Positions 1 to 9,272 of a stretch of DNA of 64,000 bases are shown here, in pieces. This stretch comes from Ambrosia x helenae (taxonomy: Eukaryota > Streptophyta > Magnoliopsida > Asterales > Asteraceae), in the NCBI GenBank assembly GCA_030844895.1, contig CM061228.1, forward strand, positions 39,753,463 to 39,817,462, in the 5' to 3' direction. Each line of letters begins with the position of its first letter. Position 1 is the stretch's first letter. The notes beneath the pieces are model-generated. The model saw only the letters and a list, made by a program, of their open reading frames with translations, had not been told where the DNA came from and did not search any database. The translations under genes and the position numbers were made by a program.

Positions 1-23
1 TTTCCAGATGGTCAGAGCTAAGA

Positions 24-614
24 TTGGTTGAAACCTATAAAAGTCTGGAAGAGAATAGAAAGAAGGATCCCAGCCTTCCAAGAAAACCAATCTACAATGA
101 TGAGCCAATGATGAAGAGACCCCAACAGACTTTTAATCTAGACAGCTTACTTGAAACCTCTGATCTCACAGCTGCTGCAAGTAGACAGTTCAAAAGGCAG
201 AAGGAGATGTCAGAGGAAGACCAAAGAAAGTTTGCTGACACATTTATCAAGGAAGGGCTCTTCAATCAAATCCATTATTTCTCTGATCCCACAACAGAGA
301 AACTCAGAGAACTCATAGGAAGACCACCTTCACCCAACTCATCAAGAATAAAGGTTCATCTCAGCAAATCCACTGACTCAAAAATTCTAAAGTGGAAGGT
401 CAACAAAGACAACCACGAATTGACACTGCTCAGGTCAGATGGAAAAGTTCAGAAGATCAGTATGGATGATGCTTACAGCCTTTGTGCAGAAGATCACCAA
501 GCACTGCTAAATCTGGATCTGGAAAGAGATGAAGAAGACCTATTTGCTTTGAACTTTGAATTACAATTCAAAGGTCAAATCAGAGAAAGTCTGATGAGAA
601 ATAAAGATCAATGA
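24..614 (+). CDS. E1 third-ORF (env-like) C-terminal part, 5' truncated by window edge
   Basis: The reading frame is open to the left window edge, and position 24 is TTG, so this is the C-terminal 196 residues of a longer protein. It is hydrophilic, with no membrane segment. The part from about residue 120 onward (K-I-L-K-W-K-V..., then S-M-D-D-A-Y-S-L-C-A-E-D-H) lines up with the C-terminal domain of the third ORFs of E4, E6 and E7: an aromatic/Trp segment, a beta-like A-V-I-V-L stretch and an acidic E-D-I/H motif. The stop codon lies 40 nt before the polypurine tract and LTR, the position of an env-like ORF in Sirevirus-type Copia elements. Its biochemical function is unknown. Confidence 0.6.
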   Translation: MVETYKSLEENRKKDPSLPRKPIYNDEPMMKRPQQTFNLDSLLETSDLTAAASRQFKRQKEMSEEDQRKFADTFIKEGLFNQIHYFSDPTTEKLRELIGRPPSPNSSRIKVHLSKSTDSKILKWKVNKDNHELTLLRSDGKVQKISMDDAYSLCAEDHQALLNLDLERDEEDLFALNFELQFKGQIRESLMRNKDQ

Positions 615-654
615 ATAAAGCTGAGTTTTGGCATCATCTGTTCTAGGGGGAGAT

Positions 655-1359
655 TGTTGGGTCTGCTGACCTGGAGAAGAACAGATGATTGGAAAGCCAA
701 AATATGCTATCTATTTGATCCTTGAATAAACAGTCCTTACAACTTGCTTCTCCCAAAAGACTGCTGACCCTAACTACTGTTCTATCCAAACAACTGCTCA
801 ACAACTGCTGATACAAAGAACTGCTAAGGAAACAACTGATGAAGAACAACTGCTGACCAAAGGTCTGATGAAGAGCAACAGCTGATACAAGTACTGAAGA
901 CCAAAGCACTGCTGGAACCAACAGCACTTAGGCTCCAGCAGTGGATACAAGACCATCAGAGTTTATCTTTAACAGCTGTTTACTATCAGTGCTTTCAATG
1001 TAACAGTAGTTTGTATAGCAGATGTTTAAGTTTGTTATTCTGTTAGAGGTCACTGTCTTAGGTGACGTCAGCCTAGGTCATCAGTGGTTTGAGTCAGTCT
1101 ATAAATAGAACAGTGCATGTACTGTTCTATTGCATCACACACAAAACATTCTCTCTGACAAACAACTGTGTGATCAGGCTGAGGGGAGGTAAATTGTACG
1201 ATTGTAATCTTTGAATCAATGAAAGCATTCGATCTAAAAACAATTACTCTCTTGTTTTGATTTACAGTTTATTATTCCGCTGCACTTTCATTCTATTTTC
1301 ACTTCATTATTATCATCATTTAGTTAAACAATCAAAACAAACAAACTCAGATCCTAACA
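655..1359 (+). repeat. E1 3' LTR (705 bp)
   Basis: The LTR starts TGTTGGG directly after a polypurine tract (ctagggggagat, 643-654) and ends CCTAACA, giving near-perfect terminal inverted repeats. A TATA box (ctataaatag) lies at about 1099-1108. U3 carries many copies of a CTGCTGA-like motif between about 660 and 960. The base after 1359 is inside the E2 reverse transcriptase, so this is the right edge of an insertion. The 5' LTR lies outside the window. Confidence 0.85.
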
Positions 1360-1593
1360 CCTTTGTACGCATCCAAAAAGCATTTGAACTGGAATGGTGC
1401 TAGGGAGTCCACTTTAAGATCTATGTCCGGGAGCGGGTAAGCATCCTTGGGGCACGCTTTATTCAAATCCTTGTAATCTACACACATTCTCCATGTCCCG
1501 TCATGCTTTCGCACCATGACCGGATTAGCAACCCACGTGTGGTACTTAGTTTTTCTCAAAATTCCTGCTTCTTCAAGCTTCTTAACTTCCTGA
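1360..1593 (-). pseudogene. E2 reverse transcriptase N-terminal fragment
   Basis: On the minus strand this encodes the first part of a Gypsy RT: W-V-A-N-P-V-M-V...G-T-W-R-M-C-V-D-Y, then D-L-N-K-A-C-P-K-D-A-Y-P-L-P and F-L-D-A-Y-K-G. The frame ends exactly where the E1 LTR begins (1359/1360), just before the position where the Y-H-Q-I motif is expected, so the catalytic Y-x-D-D part is not in the window. It joins the protease frame at about 1594 through a one-base shift. Confidence 0.8.
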
Positions 1594-1594
1594 A

Positions 1595-2812
1595 CTACCG
1601 CGCTCTTCGATCCGGGGCCATACTTCTTTTCTTTTGCATGATCGGCCTTACATTCGGATAAGTGGCAAGCTTGTGTTCCGCCTTTGACCGGGCAATCCCA
1701 GTCATGTCAGAGGGTGAGAAGGCAAACACGTCCATGTTCTGTTTTAGCAGCAGTTTTAGCTTCTCCTGCGTTGTTGGTGCAAGGGAGCTTCCAATTGTGA
1801 CTGTCTGGTCGGGGTATTTAGCACTCAGGACCCATCTTTCTGGCCCCCGGATTCCTGCCGGTGCTTGACGGCAAGCCTTGCTATCGGACACAGCACACAC
1901 TTTTTCTCCAGAAACAGTGGCAATACCGTGTGGAGTTGGGAACATGATAAATCCTCTGGCCGTGGATACCAAAGCATCAATTCGACCCAAAGTGTACCTG
2001 CCGATGATCATGTTGTATTGGGAAGTAGCTGGGATCACTAAGAAGGTGATTAGGACGGTACGCTCCTTGTAACCATCGCCCAGGGTTACAGGAAATGTCA
2101 ACTGCCCTAATGGCTCCACACTTTCCCCTGTGAACCCTTTTACCGGGCCGTGTGCCGGTGCCAACATTTTCTGGTCTTCGCTCGTTATTCTTCTGAAACA
2201 TGGTTCGTAGATGATGTCCTCCGAGCTACCCGTATCTACCATGATTCTCTTCATGCTGTAATCACCCACAGCGGCTGATATTACCAATTCTTCCATTCTC
2301 AGGGCCTTGTAATAAGGTGGCACTGTCATTATTGCTTCCATCCACGGCTCGATTGTTTCAAAGCGTCTTTTTGTGCCACTATTTGCTTCCGGCCGTACTG
2401 TATTAATCTCTCGGGGCTTCTTTCCAGCCGCTTTATCCTCCCAGGCTGAGGGGCCCGGCTTCATATCCTTGACCAGGTGTGCTAGCTTTCCCGTCCTGAC
2501 AAAGTATTCTATCTGCCTTTTGAGCTGAAAGCAGTCATTTGTATCGTGACCGTTACCCTTGTGATAATCACAGAATTTAGACTTGTCTTTTGACGGCGAG
2601 TCTTTGACTGGCCGAGGAGTGTTCAGTCTCAGGTTTTCAGTTTCTAATATCTGGGACGGTGTCTTGATAAGCTCTGGATAATCTAGCTTGGGTTTGGGGG
2701 CTGCTTCTCCTCTGCTGGAGTAGGAATCCCGGGACTTCTCCGGTCTTCGTGTATGATCCCGGCGGTCGTCCCTTGAGTAAGGTTGACCAGACCGCCCCCC
2801 GTTTCTAGAACT
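1595..2812 (-). pseudogene. E2 gag C-terminus and aspartic protease
   Basis: Translation on the minus strand gives a basic linker, then a C-D-Y-H-K-G-N-G-H-D-T-N-D-C motif at about 2530-2575, typical of Tat elements just before the protease. The protease follows, with catalytic D-T-G-S-S at about 2235 and the partner motif M-I-I-G-R at about 2010. It is continuous with gag upstream except for an in-frame TGA at about 2813. It ends with a TAG at 1595 caused by a shift relative to the RT frame. The product would cut the polyprotein in the virus-like particle. Confidence 0.7.
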
Positions 2813-4191
2813 TCAAGAGTCTTGGTTGTCTCCCACCTTGATAGCTTCCTGCTTCTTGCGTACCGCATGGTTCATGGCGATCGATTTCTCCTGCTTGACG
2901 TATGCCTTGGCTATGGTCATCATTTTGTCCATAGTTTGCGGGTACCCATGGGGACCGTGAAGTTTCCTCAACAATCCGTCATCATTCATCCCCATGGTGA
3001 ATGCGGTACATGCCAGCTCTTCAGTAAGGCCTGGGATTTGTAGCCGTTCCTTGTTGAAACGGATTATGAAGTTCTCCATAGGCTCGTTATCTCTCTGGCG
3101 GATATGCATCACCTCATCCCTGTACTTCGTGTGTCTAGGTTGCTGGCTGAACTGTTGTGTGAATCCTTTATGGATTTCTCTCCAATTGGAAATTGACCTG
3201 GGTGGTAAACTATCCCACCAGACCCGTGCTGCCCCAACAAGGGTTTGGACAAACATGTGGCACCAAGCCTGCATCGGCCAATCCTTAGATGTCCCCACAG
3301 ACTCGAAAATGCTCAAATGATCATCGGGATCCCCGGTTCCGTCATACTTACCCACTGTTGACGGGAGCTTCAAGTTTGGAGGCAATGGAGCGTTTGCTAT
3401 CCTAGACGAGAACTTGGAATAAGTTGCCATCGCTGGAGGTCTATACGGCCGGGTGAGGTCTTCATCATCGCCTTGCTCTTCGTTCTCTTGTGACATAGCT
3501 GGGTTCCGATGCCGCCCCTGAGGAGGACCGGCTGACGCACCCGGACCCCCAGGAGTAGTCTCGTAGGTGAGACGTGTACGCACGTCATTCAATCTTTCGC
3601 TTGAGGGTATCCCGTCTGAGGACTCCACCCCAGGAAGGGTGGCTGCATACGCGGGTACATATACGGGTAAGGGTATGAATATGTACCCACAGCAGACGGT
3701 GCACATATATACCCGTATGGAGACATGGGATAATAAGGCATAAAGGGCTGGTTTCCGGGTGTGACCGGGGTATAGGGCGGCATGCTTGGTTGGATAAGGG
3801 TTTCTTGTGGTGATGAAGTCATAGCTGCCGAGATAGCGGCCGAGAAAAGGGGTAAGCTTTGTGCTGCGGTGTACCATGGCATAGACGGCGTAGGAGCCGA
3901 CACTCGTGCGGTTGGGAATGTGGTACTGGCAATCGGCCGAGTATAAGTGTATGATGGGGCCGACCCTCTCACAAAAGAGAAGGGCCCCTGAAGATTTCCA
4001 AACGACGTTGGTGTCTGTGTATTGCTTGGCCGAGCAGTTGATGCTCCCAGGGTGAAGCCTGGAGCCACCTCATCCCCTTCTCCTTCTGAATCGTTAGCTA
4101 CTGCTCCATCCACCCGCTCTGTTGTAGGGAATTGATTTTGGTTGTCTTCTGCCAAACTGGTGCCCACTACGGCGTTTTGGTTCGAAGTCAT
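2813..4191 (-). pseudogene. E2 gag (Retrotrans_gag type)
   Basis: The capsid domain is clear at about 2880-3370 on the minus strand: Y-D-G-T-G-D-P-D-D-H-L, A-R-V-W-W-D-S-L-P, F-x-Q-Q-F and M-E-N-F-I-I-R-F-N. The N-terminal part, from an ATG at 4191, is rich in Pro, Tyr, Ser and Thr (repeated Y-P-Y and M-P motifs) and lies in a different frame. A shift near 3590-3650 therefore separates the two halves. The start follows the primer-binding site by about 45 nt. Gag would form the particle shell. Confidence 0.7.
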
Positions 4192-4236
4192 CTTGGATCT
4201 TTGGGTTATCAAGCCGGTATCTAACTCCTTGCTTCA

Positions 4237-4255
4237 GGTCCCACGGATGGCGCCA
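4237..4255 (-). other. E2 primer-binding site
   Basis: On the minus strand, directly after the 5' LTR, the sequence reads TGGCGCCATCCGTGGGACC. This is the type of primer site used by many plant Gypsy elements, unlike the initiator-Met site TGGTATCAGAGCC found in the Copia elements and E8. I have not assigned the exact tRNA. Confidence 0.6.
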
Positions 4256-4256
4256 A

Positions 4257-4746
4257 TGAAGAAGTAAATACCTCTCAGAGTTGACAAGAATAATCTCCCG
4301 GCTATAGATGACCCGCTGATCTGAACCTAGATGTCTGCAAAAGAAAACACCGTTAGGACTCGCCACAGGAAAGGGGGGTTTCCTGTGACCACTCTCCGGC
4401 GTGAGAATAAGTATTGGCGTAAAGGGGAAGTAAAGTAGAAGATCAGGGTATATGTGAATAAATTTCTCGTTTACCTCCTACTTGTATTTATAACCTCGTC
4501 TTTCTTCTCGTAACCGCCTCTCCGGGCCCATCTCCAGGAACTGAACTTCCGATCTTAGTTGAGATAGGCATTATCTTCTTATTCGAACCTTCTTTCCATA
4601 GTTCTCGGATAGGAGGTTGAGTCTATCGACTCGTTGGCCGGGACCTGGCTAACTGGGCCAATCCGGCCCAAGTTTGTTAATGGGCCGGCCCATAGCTAGT
4701 TAGGCCTTTATTTGGTATGGACCAATCCACCTAGATTGGGCCTACA
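4257..4746 (-). repeat. E2 5' LTR (about 490 bp)
   Basis: On the minus strand it would run from TGTAGGCCC (4746) to CTTCTTCA (4257), one base from the primer site. A TATA-like sequence (ttataaatac) lies on the minus strand at about 4482-4493. The outer edge is inferred from the TG...CA rule and from the point where E3 LTR sequence resumes at 4747. The second LTR is outside the window, so the ends were not checked by comparison. Confidence 0.6.
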
Positions 4747-6369
4747 TCGTCACTAATTAACTTGAAATAAACAAATATTCTAAAGAAGGTACAGTTTCAT
4801 AAGTCAAACATCTGTTGTCCAAAATGTATGTTGACGCCTATCATCTATTGGTCTTCATCAGTTCTTCTCAACAGACCTTTCATCAGTAGTTTATTCCAGA
4901 TCAGTTAATTCAATCCAGCAGATCACAGTCAGCAACAATTTGGGAGGCTTGTATCCAAAGCACTATTATATTCCATCAGATGTTTATCATGTTTTGGCTT
5001 TTCACTTCATATGTTCTTCTTTGGTTCAACAGACTCAACAATCTCTCCCTAGAACACATGATGCCAAAACTTAGTCTTTATTTCTGATTTTTATTACATC
5101 AGGCTCTCCTTTACTTGTCCTTTAAATGAGAGTTCAAAGGTTAGGGAGACCATATCTTGTGCATCCCTTTCTAGCTCTAAGTTAAGCAAATCTTAGAGAT
5201 CAGTTCCTGACAGATCGTAAGCCTCTTCCATGCTTATCACTTGAGCATTTCCATCAGACCTGAGCATAGTCAATTCGTGGGTGTCTTTATTGGACGTCAA
5301 CTTTAGAATTTTTGGATCTGAGGGATTCTTGGGTGGTAGGTTTATTTGTGATGAGTTTGGTGATGAGGGCCTGCAAATTCTTTCTCTAAATTTATCACTT
5401 GCAGGATCAGTGAAAAATTGTACTTGATACTATATCCCTTCCTTGATAACGGAATCTTCAATCCTTTTGTTGTCATTCTCAGATATCTACTTCTGCCTTT
5501 TGAATTGTTTCTTGGTAGCAATGGTGAGATCAGATGTTGAGAGCAAACCATCAATTGTCAGGGTCTGTTTGGGATAAGTTATCACTTTGTCTCATTCTTC
5601 TGAGTTGTGAAGCTCTAATGGGATCTTTGCCCTTACTGAAGTTGGGAGGATTGAACTTAACATTTTCTTTGGTCGAATCTTCAATTGTTTTGATTTTTTT
5701 ATCTTAGGGCTTGAGTTGACTAGCCAACAAACTGTTTTCTGAAGGCCCTGTAAGGTTTGTTGGCCATGATATGATCAAGGCAGGCTTCCCTGACTTCCTT
5801 TTCTGCTTCACCACCGATGGGTTTATTGGACATGGCTTTACTCAGGTCCATAACATAGTCCTCATTTTCCTGAGTTTGATAAGTTCTGCTAATAAGATGC
5901 CCTGAGAAGTCATGTCATCCTTCCCTTTGGATTTTTCTTCAACAATCATCTCTGCCTGTTGACTCTTGTATTTTAAGAATTCATCAATATTTGTAGGTTT
6001 GGGCCAGCTAGTGAGAGATAGGAATGATCTTTGTGAAGGATCTTCAATATTGTAGAAAGATTGTATTTCCCCTCAAATTACGTCAACTTCAAGAGGAAAC
6101 TTCACTGCTAGTGGAGTCTTGGGTGGTATAGTGTAGGATGATGCGTGAGGTGAGAATGAAGATAGTGGAATGGCAGGGATGGGATCTGACGATGGTTTAG
6201 ATGTGGGAGTGGGACATGGTATGGTTTCAGTTTCATCTTCTTGTACCATAAACTTTCTTTTTTCTGTTGTACAAGATGGTAATAGATGATCTTTTTATTT
6301 GTGTTGATGGTGGTTGTCAAATGATAGGAGAGACTGTTTTTTATGGTAAAGGTTTTTGTGATGATGCTT
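4747..6369 (-). mobile_element. E3 left part: LTR fragment and third-ORF remnant
   Basis: On the minus strand, TGTTGAGTCTG at 5040 starts an LTR that matches the start of the E1 LTR (same polypurine tract, same G-C-C-A-A-A-A-CATG block). It is cut at 4747 by E2. From 5041 to 6364 the minus strand resembles the E1 third-ORF C-terminus (the stretch ending in the codons for K-N-S-K at about 5300 is easy to match) followed by a Pro/Ser/Thr-rich region, with many stops. The last five bases, TGCTT (6365-6369), are the target duplication of E4. It is an old relative of E1. Confidence 0.65.
6365..6369. repeat. Target-site duplication of E4, left copy (TGCTT)
   Basis: The same five bases, TGCTT, lie at 21490-21494 immediately after the right LTR. 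This fixes both ends of E4 and shows that the flanks on each side were contiguous in E3 before insertion. Confidence 0.95.
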
Positions 6370-6872
6370 TGTTGATGCGTTTTGCGACTAATGATTGGAT
6401 AAACATAAATAACATATGTTAAGTTTTTGTTAGAAAGGGGCGAAGGTAGATAAAAGGGGCGAAGGTAGATGCTTAGTGGCGAAGGTAGACTAGAAGCTGA
6501 CAAGATGTACATTCGACCATTGGAAGTGGGCGAATGTGGAAAACTTCCACATTCGACCAGTGCAAAGGGGAAAACGTGCAGTATCTATAAATAGGTTTTG
6601 TGATTTTGAGTATGCAATAGAGTTGTCAGTTGTGTCTGTGTTCAGGTCAGGTTCCAGGATATTTTGTGAAAGTCTGTAATTGATCTAGATTAACGTGTGT
6701 GTGATTGTAATCGAATATTTGACAAAGTTAATCTATGAAAAAGCTTTGAAAATGATCTTGATTGTGTTTTGATTAGAGTTTTATCAGTTTGTTCAGAACT
6801 AGGGTTTCCGCACCTGGTTTTGTAACTTGTATGATCATATTATCCTGTTTTAGCTAAAATCTTTCGCTCACA
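6370..6872 (+). repeat. E4 5' LTR (503 bp)
   Basis: It begins TGTTGATGCG and ends GCTCACA, three bases before the primer site. U3 holds three copies of GGCGAAGGTAGA (about 6436-6490) and a near-perfect hairpin at 6528-6558 (14-nt arms, one mismatch, 3-nt loop). A TATA box (ctataaatag) lies at 6585-6594. Compared with the right LTR it reads GGGGAAAACG instead of GGGGCGAACG near 6570. Confidence 0.95.
6585..6595 (+). promoter_or_regulatory. E4 LTR TATA box
   Basis: The sequence ctataaatagg lies about 27 nt downstream of the U3 hairpin. It is the only strong TATA in the LTR and is identical in both LTRs. Transcription should begin about 30 nt further on. The site is predicted only. Confidence 0.75.
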
Positions 6873-6875
6873 AAG

Positions 6876-6888
6876 TGGTATCAGAGCC
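6876..6888 (+). other. E4 primer-binding site (initiator tRNA-Met)
   Basis: TGGTATCAGAGCC lies three bases after the 5' LTR and is complementary to the 3' end of plant initiator tRNA-Met, the usual Copia primer. Confidence 0.95.
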
Positions 6889-7503
6889 ATACGGATCATA
6901 CAACAACAAATTTGATAAACTCAGAGCTGATTTGGACATGTTTTTGATCAAAATACATCTGTTTTTACATAAACATGGTTTTTGAGTGTTTTTGATTGAT
7001 TTAGAGTCGAATTTGTGGTTAAAATCAAGTTTTCCAAGAATTAAAGTTGCTCCAAATCAATTCCGAAGCATAACCTGATTAAGATCATTCAAATCCATAA
7101 ACTTTTGAAAATCTGAGATCAAAATAACCGTTTTTCAAAGTGTAACCGTTTTTCAAAGTGAAATCTGGTTAAAATGGGCGAACCTGGAACCTGAGTGGTC
7201 GAACCTGAGTTAGTTTGTGCGAATCTGAGTAGTTTTTGGGCGAACCTGAAATTTCTTGTTGAAATTTTTACTTTCGGGTACAAAATTCCACCTTCGACCG
7301 GTTTGTTTTGGGCGAAAGTGGAAAGTCTGTTAGTTTGTGTTTACATTCTGGTAATTTCTACATTCGGGTGGTACTGTGTGGTCGAACATAGAATCAGAAG
7401 GGACGAAAGTGTTACAGTTTGGGCGAATCTAGGTCAAACCGGGCGAACCTAGATTTTGTTTTGGAAAATTTTCTAAGTGTTGAAATTTTCTAAGTTCGTG
7501 AAC
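6889..7503 (+). other. E4 leader with TTCG-type motif array
   Basis: This non-coding leader lies between primer site and gag. From about 7175 to 7455 it contains around a dozen copies of the motif GGGCGAA/GGTCGAA or its complement (TTCGACC, TTCGGGT), for example gggcgaacctgg and caccttcgacc. The same motif fills the LTR U3 and the pre-third-ORF spacer. The gag ATG at 7504 is not preceded by a splice-acceptor-like AG. Confidence 0.6.
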
Positions 7504-8169
7504 ATGTGGAATTTTCCGACTACTCCGAGACCAGCAACGACACAATCACAACAGCAAGTGATGGACCCATGGACAGTGGCAGCACAAAAGACGAGCACAC
7601 AATCTTCACAACCGATAAACTACATGGCGATGACGAGCTCAATGCCTCAAAGTGTAGCACCTCCAGCACCACAACATGACTACTGGGGAGTAGCAGCGGC
7701 GGTGGTAAATACTCAAACTACTAATGCTATTTCTACTTTGATTAACGATTTGTCTTCAGGTAGCGGGAATAGGCCACCGAAGCTCATGGACATATCAGAA
7801 TACAATCAGTGGCAGAACAAATTCAAGATTCATTTAGAAGGCATGGGAGTGGAAGGAGCAGAGGCATGGAGCATGATTGCTAAAGGATACACGGCACCGA
7901 TTTTGGAGAATACAGGTGAAATGATTCCTTTGGAAAGCTTAACTGAGGACGAGAAGAAGAAATATGTGGTGGAAAAGAAAGCCTTTTCCCAATTGACTCA
8001 GGCAATCACAAATGATCTGCTACATCAATTTGGGACTTGTACAACTTCTAAGCAATTGTGGGATGTGCTTAAGAGGAGGCATGATGGGAACGAGAAAACG
8101 AGAAGTTTGAGGATGGATGAACTGAGAAAGGAGTTTGAGAATTTTCTTATATTGGGAATGAAACATTAA
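7504..8169 (+). pseudogene. E4 gag, N-terminal part (UBN2-type), frameshifted
   Basis: It starts at ATG 7504 (M-W-N-F-P-T-T-P-R-P), matching the E6 gag start. After a Gln/Ser/Thr-rich N-terminus comes the copia gag-polypeptide (UBN2) region: R-P-P-K-L-M...Y-N-Q-W, W-S-M-I-A-K-G-Y and L-W-D-V-L-K-R-R-H-D-G. A one-base loss at about 8143-8150 moves translation into a TAA at 8167. The downstream frame continues the same protein (L-L-T-E-L-S-S-Y-G, as in E6). The product would be the particle structural protein. Confidence 0.85.
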
Positions 8170-9272
8170 AAGAATTAACTCCTAGATATAGTCATTTGCT
8201 AACTGAACTGTCTAGTTATGGTATACAGATTCCCATGAAGAATTTGGTGGACAAGTTTGCAGATGCTCTACCACCTTACTGGGATCAGCATGTAGAAGTT
8301 CTCAGGGAGAAGGATGCATATCAGTATTGGACTATTCAAGAGTTCATACAGAAGCTGGAAAACAAGGAAATGGAAGAGAAGAGGAAAGCTAGGAGAGCAC
8401 AGGTTCCTCAGAATCCGAGTTTATACTTTGGAGGTACTTCAGTTCCTGTTAGCAACTCAAGTTCAGGAGGGGTAGTTGCACCACATGTTGCTTGCATTTC
8501 CAATGTTATGGAACCACCAAAACCGACCATCAACTACATAGCACAAACTTCATCTTACTCACAACCATCATACATACAACCACCACCACAACAACAATAC
8601 AACAATTCCTACATTTCACCATTCTCCCCAATGCAACAAGCAGGTTTCTATACTGCTAGCCAATCCCAACAACCAATGAACCAAGTTACTCAACCTAATC
8701 AACAACAAGTGGTTTTAGAGACTTCCAATCTGGGCAACGTGACAGTGGAAATTGCTCAACAACATATTGCACTAGTCTCAGCAATGGTTTCATCCTACAA
8801 TGGACTTGTTGCTAGTCAAATTGGGAATAACAACTTAACCAATGAGGACTATGCACAGATCGACAAGGAAGAGATGGAACTAATTGATATCCAATGGGCT
8901 TTTGCAAGCATCATGAGAAGAGCAACAGACTTTATTGAAAAGACATGTCGAACAGATTTGGGAACTTCTCCTAACACAACCTACGGGTTCAACAAGGAGA
9001 AAGTTACGTGTTTTAATTGTGGAGAAAGAGGTCACTTTAAACGTGAATGCACCCAGCCACCAAAACAAGGTAATAGAAACCCATTCAATGCAACCTATCA
9101 GAATCGTCAACAACAAAACCAAAACCGAGTTTCTTACCAAAACAACTCTAACAACAACCTAACACATCAAACCAGATTCAAAACCAATCTCCTAACAACA
9201 CTAACCGAACAGTTATACCAATCACTACACCTAATGAGACACAACAGAACACGAGTCAGAATCAAGCACTGA
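8150..9272 (+). pseudogene. E4 gag, middle part with first CCHC knuckle
   Basis: This continues gag after the first frameshift. It encodes the end of the gag-polypeptide domain, a Gln/Asn/Pro-rich linker and a zinc knuckle C-F-N-C-G-E-R-G-H-F-K-R-E-C at 9010-9051 that should bind the RNA. A second one-base shift at about 9160-9175, in an Asn/Gln-rich stretch, leads to a TGA at 9270-9272. The correct frame continues into the 9272-11497 ORF, as shown by the codons for Q-N-Q-A-L just upstream of ATG 9272. Confidence 0.8.

Larger units (their letters stand above)
1360..4746 (-). mobile_element. E2, Ty3/Gypsy Tat-like element, 5' part
   Basis: Reading on the minus strand it has a 5' LTR (4746-4257), a primer-binding site, gag, a CxxH...H...C motif, protease and the start of RT, where E1 has inserted at 1360. 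The rest lies left of the window. The protease-before-RT order, the aspartic protease with D-T-G-S-S and the RT entry motif D-L-N-K-A-C-P-K-D point to the Tat branch of Gypsy. It interrupts the LTR of E3 on its right. Coding frames are broken at several points, so it is a dead copy. Confidence 0.75.
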
